Part shown: one piece after another, positions 24,511-33,961 of the stretch
Layout: every line of letters begins with the position of its first letter
How positions within the stretch are numbered: position 1 is the first letter of the stretch
Program-made: the position numbers and the translations under genes
Assembly (NCBI RefSeq): GCF_013401555.1
Contig: NZ_CP058552.1
Location: 4,154,001 to 4,218,000 of the forward strand
Direction: 5' to 3'
DNA length: 64,000 nt
Source of the DNA: Paenibacillus sp. E222
Lineage (GTDB): Bacteria; Bacillota; Bacilli; Paenibacillales; Paenibacillaceae
The notes under the pieces: generated by a model
The model's database searches: none
Told to the model about the DNA's origin: nothing
The model's input: the letters and a program-made list of their open reading frames with translations, nothing else

Positions 24511-25185
24511 ATGTCACTTAATCAAAAGATTAGAGGTTCGACCCGGGATTATTCATACAATCTGATAAAGGAACGAATTCTGCACCTTGAACTTGAGCCT
24601 GGTACCAAGATTTCCGAGAAGGAAATTGCCGATGAATTGCAAGTAAGCAGAACGCCAGTACGTGAAGCATTCATGAAGCTTGCCGAAGAAGAATTACTGG
24701 ATATCATTCCACAGAGTGGAACCATCGTGTCCCATATTAATCTGGAGCATGTTGAAGAAGGCAGGTTTATGAGAGAGAAGATGGAGAAGGAAATTGTTAC
24801 TCTGGCTTGTACTTCTTTTCCGGAAGAATTCAGATTCAGACTTGAAACCAATATTGCCATGCAGGAAGTATGTATAGGAAAAAATAACTTCTATCGGCTT
24901 TTTGAACTGGATGAAGAGTTTCATCAAATATTGTTTCAAGGCACAGGAAAAATGAGAAGTTGGAAAATGCTGCAGCAGCTCAATATTCCCTTTAATCGCC
25001 TTCGTTTGTTACGCCTGTCTGAAGATTCCGATGCAGAGGTTATTATTTCACAACACAAAGAAATATACCGACTCATCACGGAACGTGAAACCGAGCGAGC
25101 TGTTAAGGTTATGGAAGCTCATCTCAGACTCGTTGTTGTTGAACAAGAGAAGATGAAGGCCAAATATCCGCATTATTTTATATAA
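24511..25185 (+). CDS. GntR-family regulator (FCD/FadR subfamily), 224 aa
   Basis: N-terminal winged helix, residues about 10-75 (YNLIKERILHLELEPGTKIS, EKEIADELQVSRTPVREAFM) with the canonical V-S-R-(T/S)-P-V-R-E-A. The C-terminal FCD-type helical domain carries FELDEEFHQILF and the metal-site His in EAHLR. It lies 100 bp after the binding-protein gene, behind a partial hairpin. It probably regulates the ABC operon, perhaps through the dyad at 20497. Confidence 0.9.
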   Translation: MSLNQKIRGSTRDYSYNLIKERILHLELEPGTKISEKEIADELQVSRTPVREAFMKLAEEELLDIIPQSGTIVSHINLEHVEEGRFMREKMEKEIVTLACTSFPEEFRFRLETNIAMQEVCIGKNNFYRLFELDEEFHQILFQGTGKMRSWKMLQQLNIPFNRLRLLRLSEDSDAEVIISQHKEIYRLITERETERAVKVMEAHLRLVVVEQEKMKAKYPHYFI

Positions 25186-25219
25186 AACATCAAATGTTGT
25201 ATACTTTCTCCATATGCAG

Positions 25220-25250
25220 AAACCCCTGTTCGAAATGAACAGGGGTTTGT
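25220..25250 (+). terminator. Rho-independent terminator
   Basis: AAACCCCTGTTC / GAACAGGGGTTT stem, 5-nt loop. It lies between the convergent GntR gene and mtnD and could serve both. Confidence 0.85.
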
Positions 25251-25274
25251 TGAGCAAATGATAGAATTTGCTAA

Positions 25275-25820
25275 TTAGGCTTGTTTGATAAACGTTGGAT
25301 CAGGGTACGGATCTGCGATCCAGCCATCTTTTTCAATGAACAGCCGCACGGCAATGATTTGTTTATTCTCCATCAATGTGAAGAAGTGTGGGGTGTTCTC
25401 AGGTACCGAGATAACGTCTCCAGGAGACAATTCTACATTAAAGTAACCTACATCATCTGTAGCTTTGATGACAAAGATTCCTTTGCCGGCTACAATTGCA
25501 CGGATTTCATCTTCAGCATGAGTGTGAATCTCTTCAAATTTGGCAAGCTTCTCTTCAATATCTGGTGTTTGTTCTGATAACGTTATTACATCCCAGATTT
25601 GGTATCCGCGACGTGCAGCCAAGTCTCTGATTTCATAGTCATATGTTTTTAGGACTTCTTCTTTTTGTTCATCTGTGAGTCCAAAGTTGTTTTGCAGATC
25701 AGTGTTTAATTTTGACGCGTCCCATTTTTCAAATAAAACATCATATTTGTTTAAGAAATTTCGAACATTTTCGTCTCCAGTGATACGTTCGTTCGTATTT
25801 CGGATTACAATTTCAGCCAT
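25275..25820 (-). CDS. mtnD: Acireductone dioxygenase (ARD), 181 aa
   Basis: Cupin enzyme of methionine salvage that oxidises acireductone to the 2-keto acid precursor of methionine plus formate. Metal ligands are seen in EIHTHAEDEIRAIV (H-x-H-x4-E) and the later His of ENTPHFFTL. GAGGG lies before the ATG (product MAEIVIRNTN); an upstream in-frame ATG has no site. Other mtn genes are not in the window. Divergent neighbour of metH, another methionine-forming enzyme, across a 180-bp intergenic region without a visible S-box. Confidence 0.92.
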   Translation of the reverse strand: MAEIVIRNTNERITGDENVRNFLNKYDVLFEKWDASKLNTDLQNNFGLTDEQKEEVLKTYDYEIRDLAARRGYQIWDVITLSEQTPDIEEKLAKFEEIHTHAEDEIRAIVAGKGIFVIKATDDVGYFNVELSPGDVISVPENTPHFFTLMENKQIIAVRLFIEKDGWIADPYPDPTFIKQA

Positions 25821-25999
25821 GTTCTTTCCCTCTTTTCCACTTGGTTTAATCGCTATTATATCGGATTCCTCTATTTTTGTCGATTCACAAATTGATTCGA
25901 ACTTCAACAAAAACCGCCAGGGGACTGATCAAACCCGATCTTTCACATTAAGTTAGTTTCTGTTAAACTAAGATTTAACGTTTTGCGGAGGTGACGATA

Positions 26000-28900
26000 T
26001 TGGATAAGCTTAGCTTACATGATGCATTAAAACAACGAATATTGATCCTCGACGGTGCAATGGGGACAATGATTCAGCAGGTTGAACTCACAGGCGCAGA
26101 TTTTGGCGGAGAAGACCTGGATGGGTGTAATGAAATGCTTGTACTTACACGTCCAGAGCTGATCCAGCGTATTCATGAGGAATATCTGGAAGCCGGTGCT
26201 GACTTGATTGAAACAAATACGTTTGGTGCAACTTCAGTTGTACTTGCTGAATATGACATTCAGGACCGTGCACGTGAAATTAATCTCGAAGCAGCCAGAA
26301 TTGCAAAAGCGGCCGCGGATCGATTCTCGACACCGGAGTCTCCACGTTATGTGGTCGGCGCTATGGGCCCTACTACCAAAACGCTGTCTGTAACAGGTGG
26401 AGTAACGTTCCAAGAACTCATCGACAGTTATTTTGAGCAAGCGCTTGCTTTAATTGAGGGAGGCGTTGATGCGCTGCTGCTTGAAACCTCACAAGATACG
26501 CTTAATGTAAAAGCAGGTAGCATTGGAATTCAACAGGCATTCGAGCAAAGTGGTATCAAGCTTCCCTTGATGATCTCAGGAACGATCGAACCGATGGGTA
26601 CAACCCTCGCTGGTCAGAATATTGAGTCTTTTTATATATCCTTAGAACACCTTAACCCAATTTCAGTGGGACTAAACTGTGCTACAGGTCCGGAATTCAT
26701 GCGTGACCATATTCGCTCGCTTTCCGGGATGGCTTCAGTTGCGGTAAGTTGTTATCCAAATGCAGGTCTTCCGGATGAGAACGGTAATTACCATGAATCC
26801 CCTGATTCGCTTGCTCAGAAAATCGGCGCTTTTGCCGAGCAGGGCTGGTTGAACATTGCGGGTGGCTGCTGTGGGACAACACCTGCACATATTCGGGCAA
26901 TGCGGGATACACTTGCCAAGTACCCTCCAAGAGAAATGAATGGAACACATCCACCAGCATTGTCGGGAATTGATCCAGTCTACGTTGAACAGGACAATCG
27001 CCCTTACATGGTTGGGGAACGTACGAACGTACTTGGATCACGGAAATTCAAGCGTCTTATTGTTGAAGGGAAATATGAAGAAGCTTCGGAAATTGCTCGG
27101 GCTCAGGTGAAAAATGGGGCACATGTTGTCGACGTTTGTGTTCAAGACCCGGACCGTGAAGAAGCCGAAGATATGGAGAAATTCCTTGAACTTGTTGTCA
27201 AAAAAGTAAAGGTGCCACTTATGATCGATACGACGGATGCAGCCGTTATCGATCTTGCACTGCAATACTCTCAAGGTAAAGCGATAATTAACTCCATTAA
27301 CCTTGAGGACGGCGAGGAAAAGTTCGAGCTGGTCACTCCGCTCTTGCATAAATATGGCGGTGCTGTCGTTGTCGGAACGATTGATGAACGTGGTCAGGCC
27401 ATTAGTCGTGAGGACAAGCTGGAGGTAGCCAAGCGATCTTACGATTTGCTGGTGAACAAATATGGGTTAAAAGCAGAAGACCTAATTTTTGACACCCTGG
27501 TGTTTCCAGTAGGGACGGGCGATGAACAGTATATCGGTTCCGCCAAAGAAACAATTGAAGGTATTCGTGTCATTAAAGAAGCGATGCCTGAATGTCATAC
27601 GATACTGGGGATCAGTAACATTTCATTTGGATTGCCTGAAGCAGGGCGTGAAGTGCTGAACTCTGTATTTTTATATGAGTGTACCAAAGCAGGTCTCGAT
27701 TATGCCATCGTTAATACAGAGAAGCTGGAGCGTTATGCATCCATTCCGGAAGAAGAGCGCAGACTCTCGGAAGAGCTGTTATATAATACGAATGACGAGA
27801 CACTGGCTGCTTTCGTAGCGGCGTTCCGTAACAAAAAGGTCGAGAAAAAAGAAAAGATTTCGAACCTGTCGTTGGAAGAACGTCTCGCATCCTATGTTGT
27901 TGAAGGAAGTAAAGAAGGCTTGCTGCCCGATCTGGAGCAGGCACTGACCAAATATACAGCCCTTGAAGTAATCAATGGACCGCTGATGCGGGGCATGGAA
28001 GAAGTAGGGCGACTGTTTAACAATAATGAGTTGATCGTAGCAGAGGTGCTTCAGAGCGCGGAAGTCATGAAGGCTTCGGTAGCTTATTTGGAACAGTTCA
28101 TGGAGAAGAATGAGACGTCAGTTAAAGGGAAAATTATTCTGGCGACGGTCAAGGGCGATGTACACGACATCGGCAAAAACCTTGTGGAGATCATCCTTTC
28201 CAATAACGGTTACCGGATCATTAATTTGGGTATAAAAGTACCACCAGAGCGAATTATCGAGGCGTACAGAGAAGAAAAAGTCGATGCGATCGGTCTATCC
28301 GGTCTGTTGGTAAAATCGGCGCAGCAGATGATTCTTACCGCTCAGGACTTGCGTACAGCAGGAATTGATGTACCTATTATGGTTGGTGGAGCGGCATTGA
28401 CACGCAAATTCACCAAGAATCGTATACGCCCGGAATATAACGGCATGGTTGTATATGCAAAAGATGCGATGGACGGTCTGGATTTGGCCAACAAGCTCAT
28501 GAACCCAAGCACTCGTGAAGTGATGCAGCTGGAGATGGACGCAGAAAAAGAGGCGGACGCAGCTGGTGCAGAAACCGTTACCTCACTTCCTGAGCTTACA
28601 CGGGTAGAACGTTCGGATATCGCAATAGACAACCCGGTCCTTGTTCCGCCGGATCTGGAACGACATGTTATGCGAAATTATCCGCTATCACACATCTTAC
28701 CGTATGTGAACATGCAGATGTTGCTAGGTCACCATCTTGGTTTGCGTGGCTCAGTAGAGCAGTTGCTTGCTTCGGGTGATCAGAAAGCTACTGACCTGAA
28801 AGCGGTAGTGGATGATATTATGCAGGAAGCTGTTCGTGACGGGATTATTCAGGCTCATGCGATGTATCGTTTCTTCCCTGCTCAGTCCAGCGGTAACAGC

Positions 28901-29440
28901 GTCATTATCTATGACCCGGAGGATACAAGCAATATCCTGCATACATTCACGTTCCCTCGTCAAAAAGTTGAACCATACCTCTGCCTGTCCGATTTCTTGA
29001 AGCCAGTGGAATCCGGACAAATGGATTACGTTGGTTTCATGGTCGTTACGGCTGGGCACGGTGTACGGGAGTTATCGACAGCTTGGAAGGAGCAAGGTGA
29101 TTATCTTCGCTCACATGCTCTGCAATCCGTAGCGCTTGAAGTAGCAGAGGGATTAGCTGAGCGGGTTCATCATATGATGAGAGATATCTGGGGATTCCCG
29201 GATCCAGCACAGATGACCATGAAGCAGCGTCATGGAGCACGCTATCAGGGAATCAGGGTATCATTCGGATATCCGGCTTGTCCCGATTTGGAAGACCAAG
29301 GGCCGCTTTTCAAGTTGTTACAGCCTGAGGATATTGGTGTGGAATTGACTGAAGGTTTCATGATGGAACCTGAAGCATCCGTATCAGCGATGGTATTCAG
29401 CCACCCGCAAGCGAAGTATTTTAACGTGGATAAGGCTTAA
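26000..29440 (+). CDS. metH: Cobalamin-dependent methionine synthase, 1146 aa
   Basis: Transfers a methyl group from methyltetrahydrofolate via cobalamin to homocysteine. The TTG at 26000 is chosen because GGAGGTG is 6 nt upstream. Domains in order: homocysteine-binding barrel (DGAMGTMIQQ; zinc Cys pair in AGGCCGTTPAH), pterin-binding barrel (GERTNVLGSRKFKR), cap and B12-binding domain (GDVHDIGKN with lower ligand His722), and C-terminal activation domain (RYQGIRVSFGYPACPD). Length and order match full-size MetH. Confidence 0.97.
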   Translation: MDKLSLHDALKQRILILDGAMGTMIQQVELTGADFGGEDLDGCNEMLVLTRPELIQRIHEEYLEAGADLIETNTFGATSVVLAEYDIQDRAREINLEAARIAKAAADRFSTPESPRYVVGAMGPTTKTLSVTGGVTFQELIDSYFEQALALIEGGVDALLLETSQDTLNVKAGSIGIQQAFEQSGIKLPLMISGTIEPMGTTLAGQNIESFYISLEHLNPISVGLNCATGPEFMRDHIRSLSGMASVAVSCYPNAGLPDENGNYHESPDSLAQKIGAFAEQGWLNIAGGCCGTTPAHIRAMRDTLAKYPPREMNGTHPPALSGIDPVYVEQDNRPYMVGERTNVLGSRKFKRLIVEGKYEEASEIARAQVKNGAHVVDVCVQDPDREEAEDMEKFLELVVKKVKVPLMIDTTDAAVIDLALQYSQGKAIINSINLEDGEEKFELVTPLLHKYGGAVVVGTIDERGQAISREDKLEVAKRSYDLLVNKYGLKAEDLIFDTLVFPVGTGDEQYIGSAKETIEGIRVIKEAMPECHTILGISNISFGLPEAGREVLNSVFLYECTKAGLDYAIVNTEKLERYASIPEEERRLSEELLYNTNDETLAAFVAAFRNKKVEKKEKISNLSLEERLASYVVEGSKEGLLPDLEQALTKYTALEVINGPLMRGMEEVGRLFNNNELIVAEVLQSAEVMKASVAYLEQFMEKNETSVKGKIILATVKGDVHDIGKNLVEIILSNNGYRIINLGIKVPPERIIEAYREEKVDAIGLSGLLVKSAQQMILTAQDLRTAGIDVPIMVGGAALTRKFTKNRIRPEYNGMVVYAKDAMDGLDLANKLMNPSTREVMQLEMDAEKEADAAGAETVTSLPELTRVERSDIAIDNPVLVPPDLERHVMRNYPLSHILPYVNMQMLLGHHLGLRGSVEQLLASGDQKATDLKAVVDDIMQEAVRDGIIQAHAMYRFFPAQSSGNSVIIYDPEDTSNILHTFTFPRQKVEPYLCLSDFLKPVESGQMDYVGFMVVTAGHGVRELSTAWKEQGDYLRSHALQSVALEVAEGLAERVHHMMRDIWGFPDPAQMTMKQRHGARYQGIRVSFGYPACPDLEDQGPLFKLLQPEDIGVELTEGFMMEPEASVSAMVFSHPQAKYFNVDKA

Positions 29441-29457
29441 AAGTAAAAGGTCAGGCA

Positions 29458-29485
29458 AAGCCCTCCGCATTGTCGGAGGCTTTTT
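29458..29485 (+). terminator. Rho-independent terminator after metH
   Basis: AAGCCCTCCG / CGGAGGCTT stem with T5. Confidence 0.88.
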
Positions 29486-29513
29486 GCTGGCAGCAGAAAG
29501 AGGTGCGATCCAG

Positions 29514-30452
29514 ATGGAACTATATTTCCTGGGAACTAACGCTGGTGTACCGACGCTTCAGCGGAATGTAACTTCCATAGGGCTGCGCATGTTGGATGAG
29601 CGTAGAGCATTGTGGTTGTTTGACTGCGGGGAAGGAACCCAGCATCAGATTTTAAGTTCTCCGCTTAAATTGAGCAAATTGGAGAAAATATTTATAACCC
29701 ATTTACATGGAGATCATGTATTTGGACTTCCAGGTCTGCTCTCCAGCAGAGCATATCAGGGTGGTACTACGCCGTTAACGGTGTATGGTCCGCCAGGAAC
29801 TGAACGAATGATCATGACAACCATGGAGCTGAGTCAATCACGTCTAAACTATGATCTAAGCATTGTAGAGCATACAGGCGGAGTGCTTTTCGAAGACGAG
29901 AGCTTCATTGTGGAATCTGCGTTGCTGGAACATCGTATCGACAGTTATGGGTATCGGATTACCGAAAAGGATCGTCCGGGCAGTCTGGATCCTGCAAAAC
30001 TGGCTGAGTATGGCCTGAAGCCAGGGCCGCTATTTGGTCGCTTGAAGCGGGGAGAAACGATTACCCTCGACAACGGGGACTTCCTTCGCCCAGAAGATGT
30101 GTTGGGTGCACCCAAGCGAGGGATGGTCATTACCATCTTGGGAGATACGCGTCCATGTGAAAATGTACAGCCACTTGCACTAAATGCGGATGTTCTTGTG
30201 CACGAAGCTACGTTTCTGCATGATTTGGCTGATACGGCTCATGAGTACTATCATAGTACATCGAAGCAAGCGGCTGAGGCGGCAAGAGCGGCAGGTGCAG
30301 GACAGCTGATCATGACCCATTTTAGCTCTCGTTACAAAGATGAGGATCAGCTGCAGCCACTTCTGGAAGAAGCACAGTCGATATTCCCGAATACAACACT
30401 TGCGATTGAGCACGAGCTTATTCCAGTTGTTCACCGTAAGAGCGAATCCTAA
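29514..30452 (+). CDS. rnz: Ribonuclease Z (tRNA 3' processing endonuclease), 312 aa
   Basis: Metallo-beta-lactamase-fold endonuclease that trims tRNA 3' ends. Start at the ATG giving MELYFLGTNAGVPT, with AGAGGTG 8-9 nt upstream. Zinc motif THLHGDH (His63, His65, Asp67, His68), additional ligands in EHRIDSYGYR and LGDTRPCEN, VHEATF, and STSKQAAEAARAAGAGQLIM with His in MTHFSSRY. Family-typical length (about 307-320). Confidence 0.96.
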   Translation: MELYFLGTNAGVPTLQRNVTSIGLRMLDERRALWLFDCGEGTQHQILSSPLKLSKLEKIFITHLHGDHVFGLPGLLSSRAYQGGTTPLTVYGPPGTERMIMTTMELSQSRLNYDLSIVEHTGGVLFEDESFIVESALLEHRIDSYGYRITEKDRPGSLDPAKLAEYGLKPGPLFGRLKRGETITLDNGDFLRPEDVLGAPKRGMVITILGDTRPCENVQPLALNADVLVHEATFLHDLADTAHEYYHSTSKQAAEAARAAGAGQLIMTHFSSRYKDEDQLQPLLEEAQSIFPNTTLAIEHELIPVVHRKSES

Positions 30453-30504
30453 TGGTGGATGTGCGAAACAGTACAGCCAAACACGACGGAAGAAGAAGCC
30501 GTTA

Positions 30505-30661
30505 ATTGCACGGGACTGAGGGGAAGTTACTCCCGAGGTCCCTTTTGCAATCTGGCCGGAAAGCGTGTAGGATGGGCAATATGAGCAGGGAAATGATTCA
30601 AATTATTTTCCGGGAAAGCGCAGGAAATGACAAGCTTGTACAGAAGGCGCGCGGGGCCAGA
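30505..30661 (+). other. Possible structured RNA or leader between rnz and the HAD gene
   Basis: A long hairpin pairs ATTGCA (30505-30510) with TGCAAT (30546-30551), and GGGAC with GTCCC inside it. A second helix TCTGGCC (30551-30557) pairs with GGCCAGA (30655-30661) about 100 nt away, enclosing an ACAAGCTTGT palindrome. A frame at about 30572-30709 (MSREMIQIIFRES...) overlaps but has no good ribosome site. The 355-bp gap (30453-30807) contains no other gene. Confidence 0.35.
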
Positions 30662-30807
30662 CGTCTGTGTTCGATTCGGTTCGACGTGTTACGTGCAGAT
30701 GCGAGCTAGCTATTTTCTTGTACTGTATACATAGGTTGGCATTGAAGTTCGAGGCAAATGGTTAATGACATGAAATGTTAATGAAATAAAGAAAGGAAGT
30801 GCTGTAT

Positions 30808-31617
30808 ATGATTAAGGCCTATCTGATCGACCTGGACGGTACGCTCTATCATGGCAGACATCGTATCGAAGGAGCCGATAAGCTTATTCAGACATTGAAT
30901 GAACAAGGCATGCCTTATTTGTTTGTGACTAATAATTCTTCGCGTACTCCGCAAGGTGTGGCAGATCATCTGAACGGGATGGGTATCCCTGCCGATGCAT
31001 CACAGGTATGTACTTCTGCGGTGGCGGCTGCGGAATACGTGGCCCAAGAGTCTCCAGGTGCGAAAGTGGCTTGTATCGGAGAAGAGGGGCTGTTGCAAGC
31101 TATAGAAGCTGCAGGGCTTACACTAACGGATGATGAACCTGAATACGTAATACAAGGGATTGATCGTGAATTTTCCTATCATAAATTGACCAAAGCGCTC
31201 CGCTGGATCAACGGTGGTTCTAAATCTGTCATGACCAACCCGGACTTGCAACTTCCTTCTGATGATGGACTTACGCCAGGAGCGGGAACGATTGGGGCAG
31301 CGATAGAAGCTGCAACCGGAGTTCACCCTACCGTCATTGGCAAACCTTCAAGTATTATTATGAAGTCTGCCATTAGCCGATTGAACTTAAAGTCTGATGA
31401 AGTTGCTGTAATCGGAGACAATATGCGTACAGATATTGCGGCAGGAGCTGCGGCAGGATGCGAGACAATGCTGGTTCTTACCGGAATAACGACACGAGAC
31501 AATATGGATAGTCACATCCAGGCGACCAAGGTTCGTCCTGATCATGTGTTTGAAGATTTGCATAAACTGATTGAGTGGCTGTCGCAGACGACAAGCCAAG
31601 CATCCAAGAAGGGGTAG
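30808..31617 (+). CDS. HAD-IIA phosphatase (YutF/NagD-like), 269 aa
   Basis: Cytoplasmic sugar- or nucleotide-phosphatase. AGGAAGTG lies 8 nt before the ATG at 30808. Motif I is IDLDGTLYHG (nucleophile Asp8, acid/base Asp10), followed by YLFVTNNSSRTP (motif II). The C2-type cap is next, then IGKPSSIIMKSA (Lys) and VIGDNMRTDIAAGAAAG (motif IV). Family-typical length. First gene of a compact seven-gene group running to 35793. Confidence 0.9.
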   Translation: MIKAYLIDLDGTLYHGRHRIEGADKLIQTLNEQGMPYLFVTNNSSRTPQGVADHLNGMGIPADASQVCTSAVAAAEYVAQESPGAKVACIGEEGLLQAIEAAGLTLTDDEPEYVIQGIDREFSYHKLTKALRWINGGSKSVMTNPDLQLPSDDGLTPGAGTIGAAIEAATGVHPTVIGKPSSIIMKSAISRLNLKSDEVAVIGDNMRTDIAAGAAAGCETMLVLTGITTRDNMDSHIQATKVRPDHVFEDLHKLIEWLSQTTSQASKKG

Positions 31618-31624
31618 ATGTACG

Positions 31625-32446
31625 ATGCCAGAATTGCCGGAAATGGAAAACTACCGGACCTTGCTGTCCGAGAAAATACTCGATTTGCCGATTACAGGTG
31701 TGGTGGTTAACCGTGAAAAGTCGATTAATATCGATCCTGATGTGTTCACACGTGAACTGACAGGCAATCGTATCATATTTGTAGAGCGCCGGGCCAAACA
31801 TCTGATCTTTCACCTGGCTAATGGTAAGCGGCTTGTCCTGCACCTCATGCTGGGTGGAATGATTTTCTGGGGCACAGAAGCTGAACGTCCTGATCGCTCC
31901 ACTCAAGTGGAAATTCAGTTTGGAGAATATACGTTATTCTTTATCGGGCTCCGTTTAGGATATCTGCATCTGCTTACTTCCAAAGAGACGGAAGAGGCTA
32001 TGTCTGACCTTGGACCTGAACCTCTTGATCGGCGCATGAATGCAGAACGTTTTGCTGCCCTGTTGAAAGGACGTCGGGGGACACTCAAAACTACACTGGT
32101 CAACCAGCACATTATTGCAGGCATCGGAAATTGTTATTCAGATGAGATTGCATTTGCAGCAGGCCTGAGACCAAGCTCCAAGACGCAAAATATTGCCGCT
32201 TCGCCTGAACTCACAGCACGTTTGTACCATTCTGTGCAATCCGTGTTGCGGGAAGCTGCATCGGAAGGCGGTTATATGGAAATGCCGCTGATGCAGGGAG
32301 ACACCAAGACGGGAAGTTTTGACGAGCAGTGTCGAGTGTATGATCGTGAAGGGGAAACTTGCCCTCGTTGTGGGGGAACGATAGCACGCGTGGAAATTAC
32401 GGGCAAGAAGGCTTTTTTCTGTCCGGATTGCCAGCATGAGGCCTAA
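31625..32446 (+). CDS. Formamidopyrimidine-DNA glycosylase family (Fpg/Nei), 273 aa
   Basis: Base-excision repair enzyme removing oxidised bases and cleaving the strand at the lesion. The mature N-terminus Pro2-Glu3 (MPELPEMENY) is the catalytic pair. Lys58 in RRAKHLIFHL is the expected beta-sheet lysine, and the helix-two-turn-helix is HIIAGIGNCYSDEIAFAAGL. The C-terminal zinc finger has Cys pairs in CPRCGG and CPDCQ. The ME in place of the usual VE after PELPE, and its pairing with an endonuclease IV gene, suggest a second Fpg paralogue. The last 11 nt overlap the next gene. Confidence 0.9.
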   Translation: MPELPEMENYRTLLSEKILDLPITGVVVNREKSINIDPDVFTRELTGNRIIFVERRAKHLIFHLANGKRLVLHLMLGGMIFWGTEAERPDRSTQVEIQFGEYTLFFIGLRLGYLHLLTSKETEEAMSDLGPEPLDRRMNAERFAALLKGRRGTLKTTLVNQHIIAGIGNCYSDEIAFAAGLRPSSKTQNIAASPELTARLYHSVQSVLREAASEGGYMEMPLMQGDTKTGSFDEQCRVYDREGETCPRCGGTIARVEITGKKAFFCPDCQHEA

Positions 32447-33284
32447 AAGCGGAATCGGGGCACATGTCAGCACCAGAGGTGGATTTCTACAGGCAGCCAA
32501 ACGGGCATATGATATGGGGGCTACGGCATTTCAATATTTTCCGAAGAACCCGCGGAGCCTTGGCTTGAAAGAACTGGACCTCAAAGATGCTGAACAGTGT
32601 CGGGATTGGTGTGAGACGCAAGGGATATCTTCCATTGCCCACTCACCCTATCCCACGAATCCGGCTTTGGGCAGAACCCGAGGAGAGGCGGGTTTTCATG
32701 CAACCATCGCATCGATACAAAATGATCTGCATATTGCAGATGCCTGTGGTTCAGTAGGGACTGTAGTTCACTTTGGACATCTCAAGAGCAATGAACCACT
32801 TGAAGGATATCAGAATCTCATATCCTGTCTGGATACCGCTTTAGCAGATTGGAATGGACAGGCTAAGGTTCTGCTTGAAAATCAGGCTGGAGATCATGGT
32901 CCCATGGGGACAACGATGGAAGAATTGATACAGATTCGTAAGCTAAGCCGGTATCCTGAACATATTGCTTTTTGTTTTGACACGTGTCATGCTTTTGCTT
33001 CAGGCATGTGGACGTCAGGCAATGAGACATCCATGCTGGAGAAAGGCAGATTGTTGGGATATTGGGATGCTCTTGCGGCTGTTCACTTTAATGATTCGAA
33101 ATATCCTTCCGGTTCATGCAAGGACAGACATGCACGGATTGGACAGGGTTATATAGGAAAAAAAGCGATGCAGGAACTGTTATGTGCGCCTGAATTTCAG
33201 CAAGCAGTAGTTGTGCTGGAAACCGAATCAGGCGAAGATGGAACACACCGTGGAGACATTGAGCTCATGCGTTCCTGGCTTTAA
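32436..33284 (+). CDS. nfo: Endonuclease IV family (AP endonuclease), 282 aa
   Basis: TIM-barrel metalloenzyme that incises DNA 5' of abasic sites, the step after Fpg. N-terminal GAHVSTRGGF, then YFPKNPRSL, HSPYPTNPA and VVHFGHLKS (His), LLENQAGDHGPMGTT (Glu), CFDTCHAFASGM (Asp and His), VHFNDSK, RHARIGQG, and VLETESG (Glu) cover the nine metal-ligand blocks of this family. The gene begins inside the fpg 3' end (11-nt overlap), so the two are translationally coupled. Confidence 0.93.
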   Translation: MRPKSGIGAHVSTRGGFLQAAKRAYDMGATAFQYFPKNPRSLGLKELDLKDAEQCRDWCETQGISSIAHSPYPTNPALGRTRGEAGFHATIASIQNDLHIADACGSVGTVVHFGHLKSNEPLEGYQNLISCLDTALADWNGQAKVLLENQAGDHGPMGTTMEELIQIRKLSRYPEHIAFCFDTCHAFASGMWTSGNETSMLEKGRLLGYWDALAAVHFNDSKYPSGSCKDRHARIGQGYIGKKAMQELLCAPEFQQAVVVLETESGEDGTHRGDIELMRSWL

Positions 33285-33305
33285 ATGGGGAGAGGAGCGA
33301 TTGTA

Positions 33306-33644
33306 ATGCATGTTTTTTTGGATGATTACCGGGCATGTCCGAAAGGGTTTGTTTTGGCTACCAATGCAGAAGAGTGCCTGATGCTGCTTAGAGAAGGTGA
33401 TGTGGACATTCTATCTCTGGATTATGAATTGGGTCCAGATTCGCCGAATGGCGGAGAAGTTGCTGCTTCGATCGTCCGGGAAGGTTTGTTTCCACGTCAG
33501 ATCTATTTGCACACGTCCAGCATGTATGGCAAACGTCAAATGTACGAATTGTTGTACAGCAATAAACCAGACTCTGTCACCGTCCATAATGGTCCGATGT
33601 CGGGTGAGGTTATGCTTCGTGTTGCTGCAGGAGAAGAAAGCTGA
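33306..33644 (+). CDS. Cyclic-phosphate-processing receiver-like (cREC) domain protein, 112 aa
   Basis: The ATG at 33306 has GAGAGGAG about 10 nt upstream. The product begins MHVFLDDYRACPKGFVLATN and continues with ILSLDYELGPDSPNGGEVAA, which resembles the stand-alone cREC domain (D-D near the N-terminus, S-L-D-x-D/E-L-G). Such domains are thought to process cyclic phosphate ends of RNA. The family match is from pattern memory and moderate. The stop overlaps the next start by one base (TGATG). Confidence 0.6.
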   Translation: MHVFLDDYRACPKGFVLATNAEECLMLLREGDVDILSLDYELGPDSPNGGEVAASIVREGLFPRQIYLHTSSMYGKRQMYELLYSNKPDSVTVHNGPMSGEVMLRVAAGEES

Positions 33645-33961
33645 TGAAGCCGATTACGACCAAAATGTTAATGCGTGGAGTATGGGAAGGCATGCCTCAG
33701 GCTGTATTTATCTATACCCCGCTGTGCGGAACTTGCGCAGCAGCACGTCGAATGCTTGAGATCGCCGAACATCTGCTGCCCGAAGGGATTCTGACCGAGA
33801 TGAATATTCACGATATCCCGGAACTTGTTCAGCAGTTTCAGATTTCAAGCGTGCCTGCGGTTATGCTGTTTGATGGAGAACATGATGTGCCCAGAATGGT
33901 CTATCGGATGAACTCTGTTGAGCATCTGTTAGGGGAAATCCGAAAGGCGGTGCTAAAATGA
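33644..33961 (+). CDS. Thioredoxin-like protein, 105 aa
   Basis: Thioredoxin fold with the active-site motif CGTC (Cys28 and Cys31 in YTPLCGTCAAARRM) and the cis-Pro loop ISSVPAVMLFDG. It lacks a signal peptide, so it should act as a cytoplasmic disulfide reductase or redox partner. The N-terminus begins MKPITTKMLMRGVWEG. Overlaps the preceding gene by one base and the following gene by four (ATGA). Confidence 0.85.
   Translation: MKPITTKMLMRGVWEGMPQAVFIYTPLCGTCAAARRMLEIAEHLLPEGILTEMNIHDIPELVQQFQISSVPAVMLFDGEHDVPRMVYRMNSVEHLLGEIRKAVLK

Noticed and set aside
25821..25999. SAM (S-box) riboswitch before metH or mtnD
   Set aside because: The mtnD-metH gap lacks the conserved S-box blocks and has no terminator.
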